Source: Candidatus Falkowiibacteriota bacterium | GTDB lineage: Bacteria > Patescibacteriota > Patescibacteriia > Patescibacteriales > UBA12075 | Assembly: GCA_003647675.1 (NCBI GenBank) | Contig: QMNH01000075.1 | Span: forward strand, 1 to 5,513 | DNA length: 5,513 nucleotides | Direction: 5' to 3' | Shown here: positions 5,495 through 5,513 of the stretch, piece after piece | Layout of the letters: each line of letters starts with the position of its first letter | Numbering within the stretch: the stretch's first letter is position 1 | Translations under genes and position numbers: made by a program | Notes under the pieces: generated by a model | What the model saw: only the letters and a program-made list of their open reading frames with translations | Told to the model about the DNA's origin: nothing | The model's database searches: none

Positions 5495-5513
5495 ATTTTT
5501 AGCTAATATTTAA
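5495..5513 (-). repeat. 19-bp element, copy 2, upstream of the four-repeat protein gene
   Basis: The minus strand reads TTAAATATTAGCTAAAAAT, identical to 3597-3615 on the + strand, and ends 17 bases before the ATG at 5477. The window ends exactly at its outer edge, so the match may extend further and the gene's promoter may lie beyond. This copy lies within the likely leader or promoter region, as expected for a regulatory site. Confidence 0.5.

Noticed and set aside
1..5513. Possible alternative genetic code (UGA as Gly or Trp) given the suspected Patescibacteria origin
   Set aside because: No in-frame TGA occurs in either main gene and Trp is encoded by TGG. The only internal stop is one TAG, which is not the codon reassigned in known members of that group.

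Overview
The window looks like a piece of a Patescibacteria (Candidate Phyla Radiation) genome. This is inferred from the style of the proteins, not proven. The largest gene begins with a lamin-tail-domain signature of the INEVAWTGTN...DEWIELKN type, which is typical of large secreted proteins in that group. Intergenic DNA is extremely A/T-rich, the two unambiguous gene ends use TAA, and ribosome binding sites are weak or absent. TGG encodes tryptophan and nothing suggests UGA reassignment.

Layout, left to right. Positions 1-339 are A/T-rich and hold no convincing gene. There is one possible 55-residue hydrophobic small ORF on the + strand (28-195) and an imperfect hairpin at the 3' end of the next gene. 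Positions 340-3513 (minus strand) encode a 1057-residue envelope protein: signal peptide, four lamin-tail-like domains, a myxobacterial-type Cys-rich repeat, a PKD domain, two OB-fold-like domains and a C-terminal membrane anchor. Positions 3514-3920 are intergenic. They contain a near-consensus + strand promoter (3623-3651) and, about 110 bases past its predicted start site, a strong intrinsic terminator (3764-3796), with no ORF between. This is a candidate undescribed small RNA of about 139 nt. A weaker promoter opposes it on the minus strand. A bidirectional terminator (3866-3898) follows the next gene. Positions 3921-5477 (minus strand) encode a secreted protein made of four tandem repeats of about 123 residues, rich in aromatic residues, from a family I do not recognise. 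Its frame is cut by a TAG codon at 4740-4742, at the end of repeat 2, although coding continues cleanly in the same frame for another 272 codons.

Both protein genes encode exported, repetitive surface proteins read in the same direction. They are separated by terminators and the sRNA locus, so they are probably not one operon. A 19-bp element (TTAAATATTAGCTAAAAAT, with palindromic core TTAGCTAA) occurs upstream of both, in opposite orientations, and may be a shared regulatory site. The best leads are the sRNA candidate, the in-frame amber codon and the unrecognised four-repeat domain.
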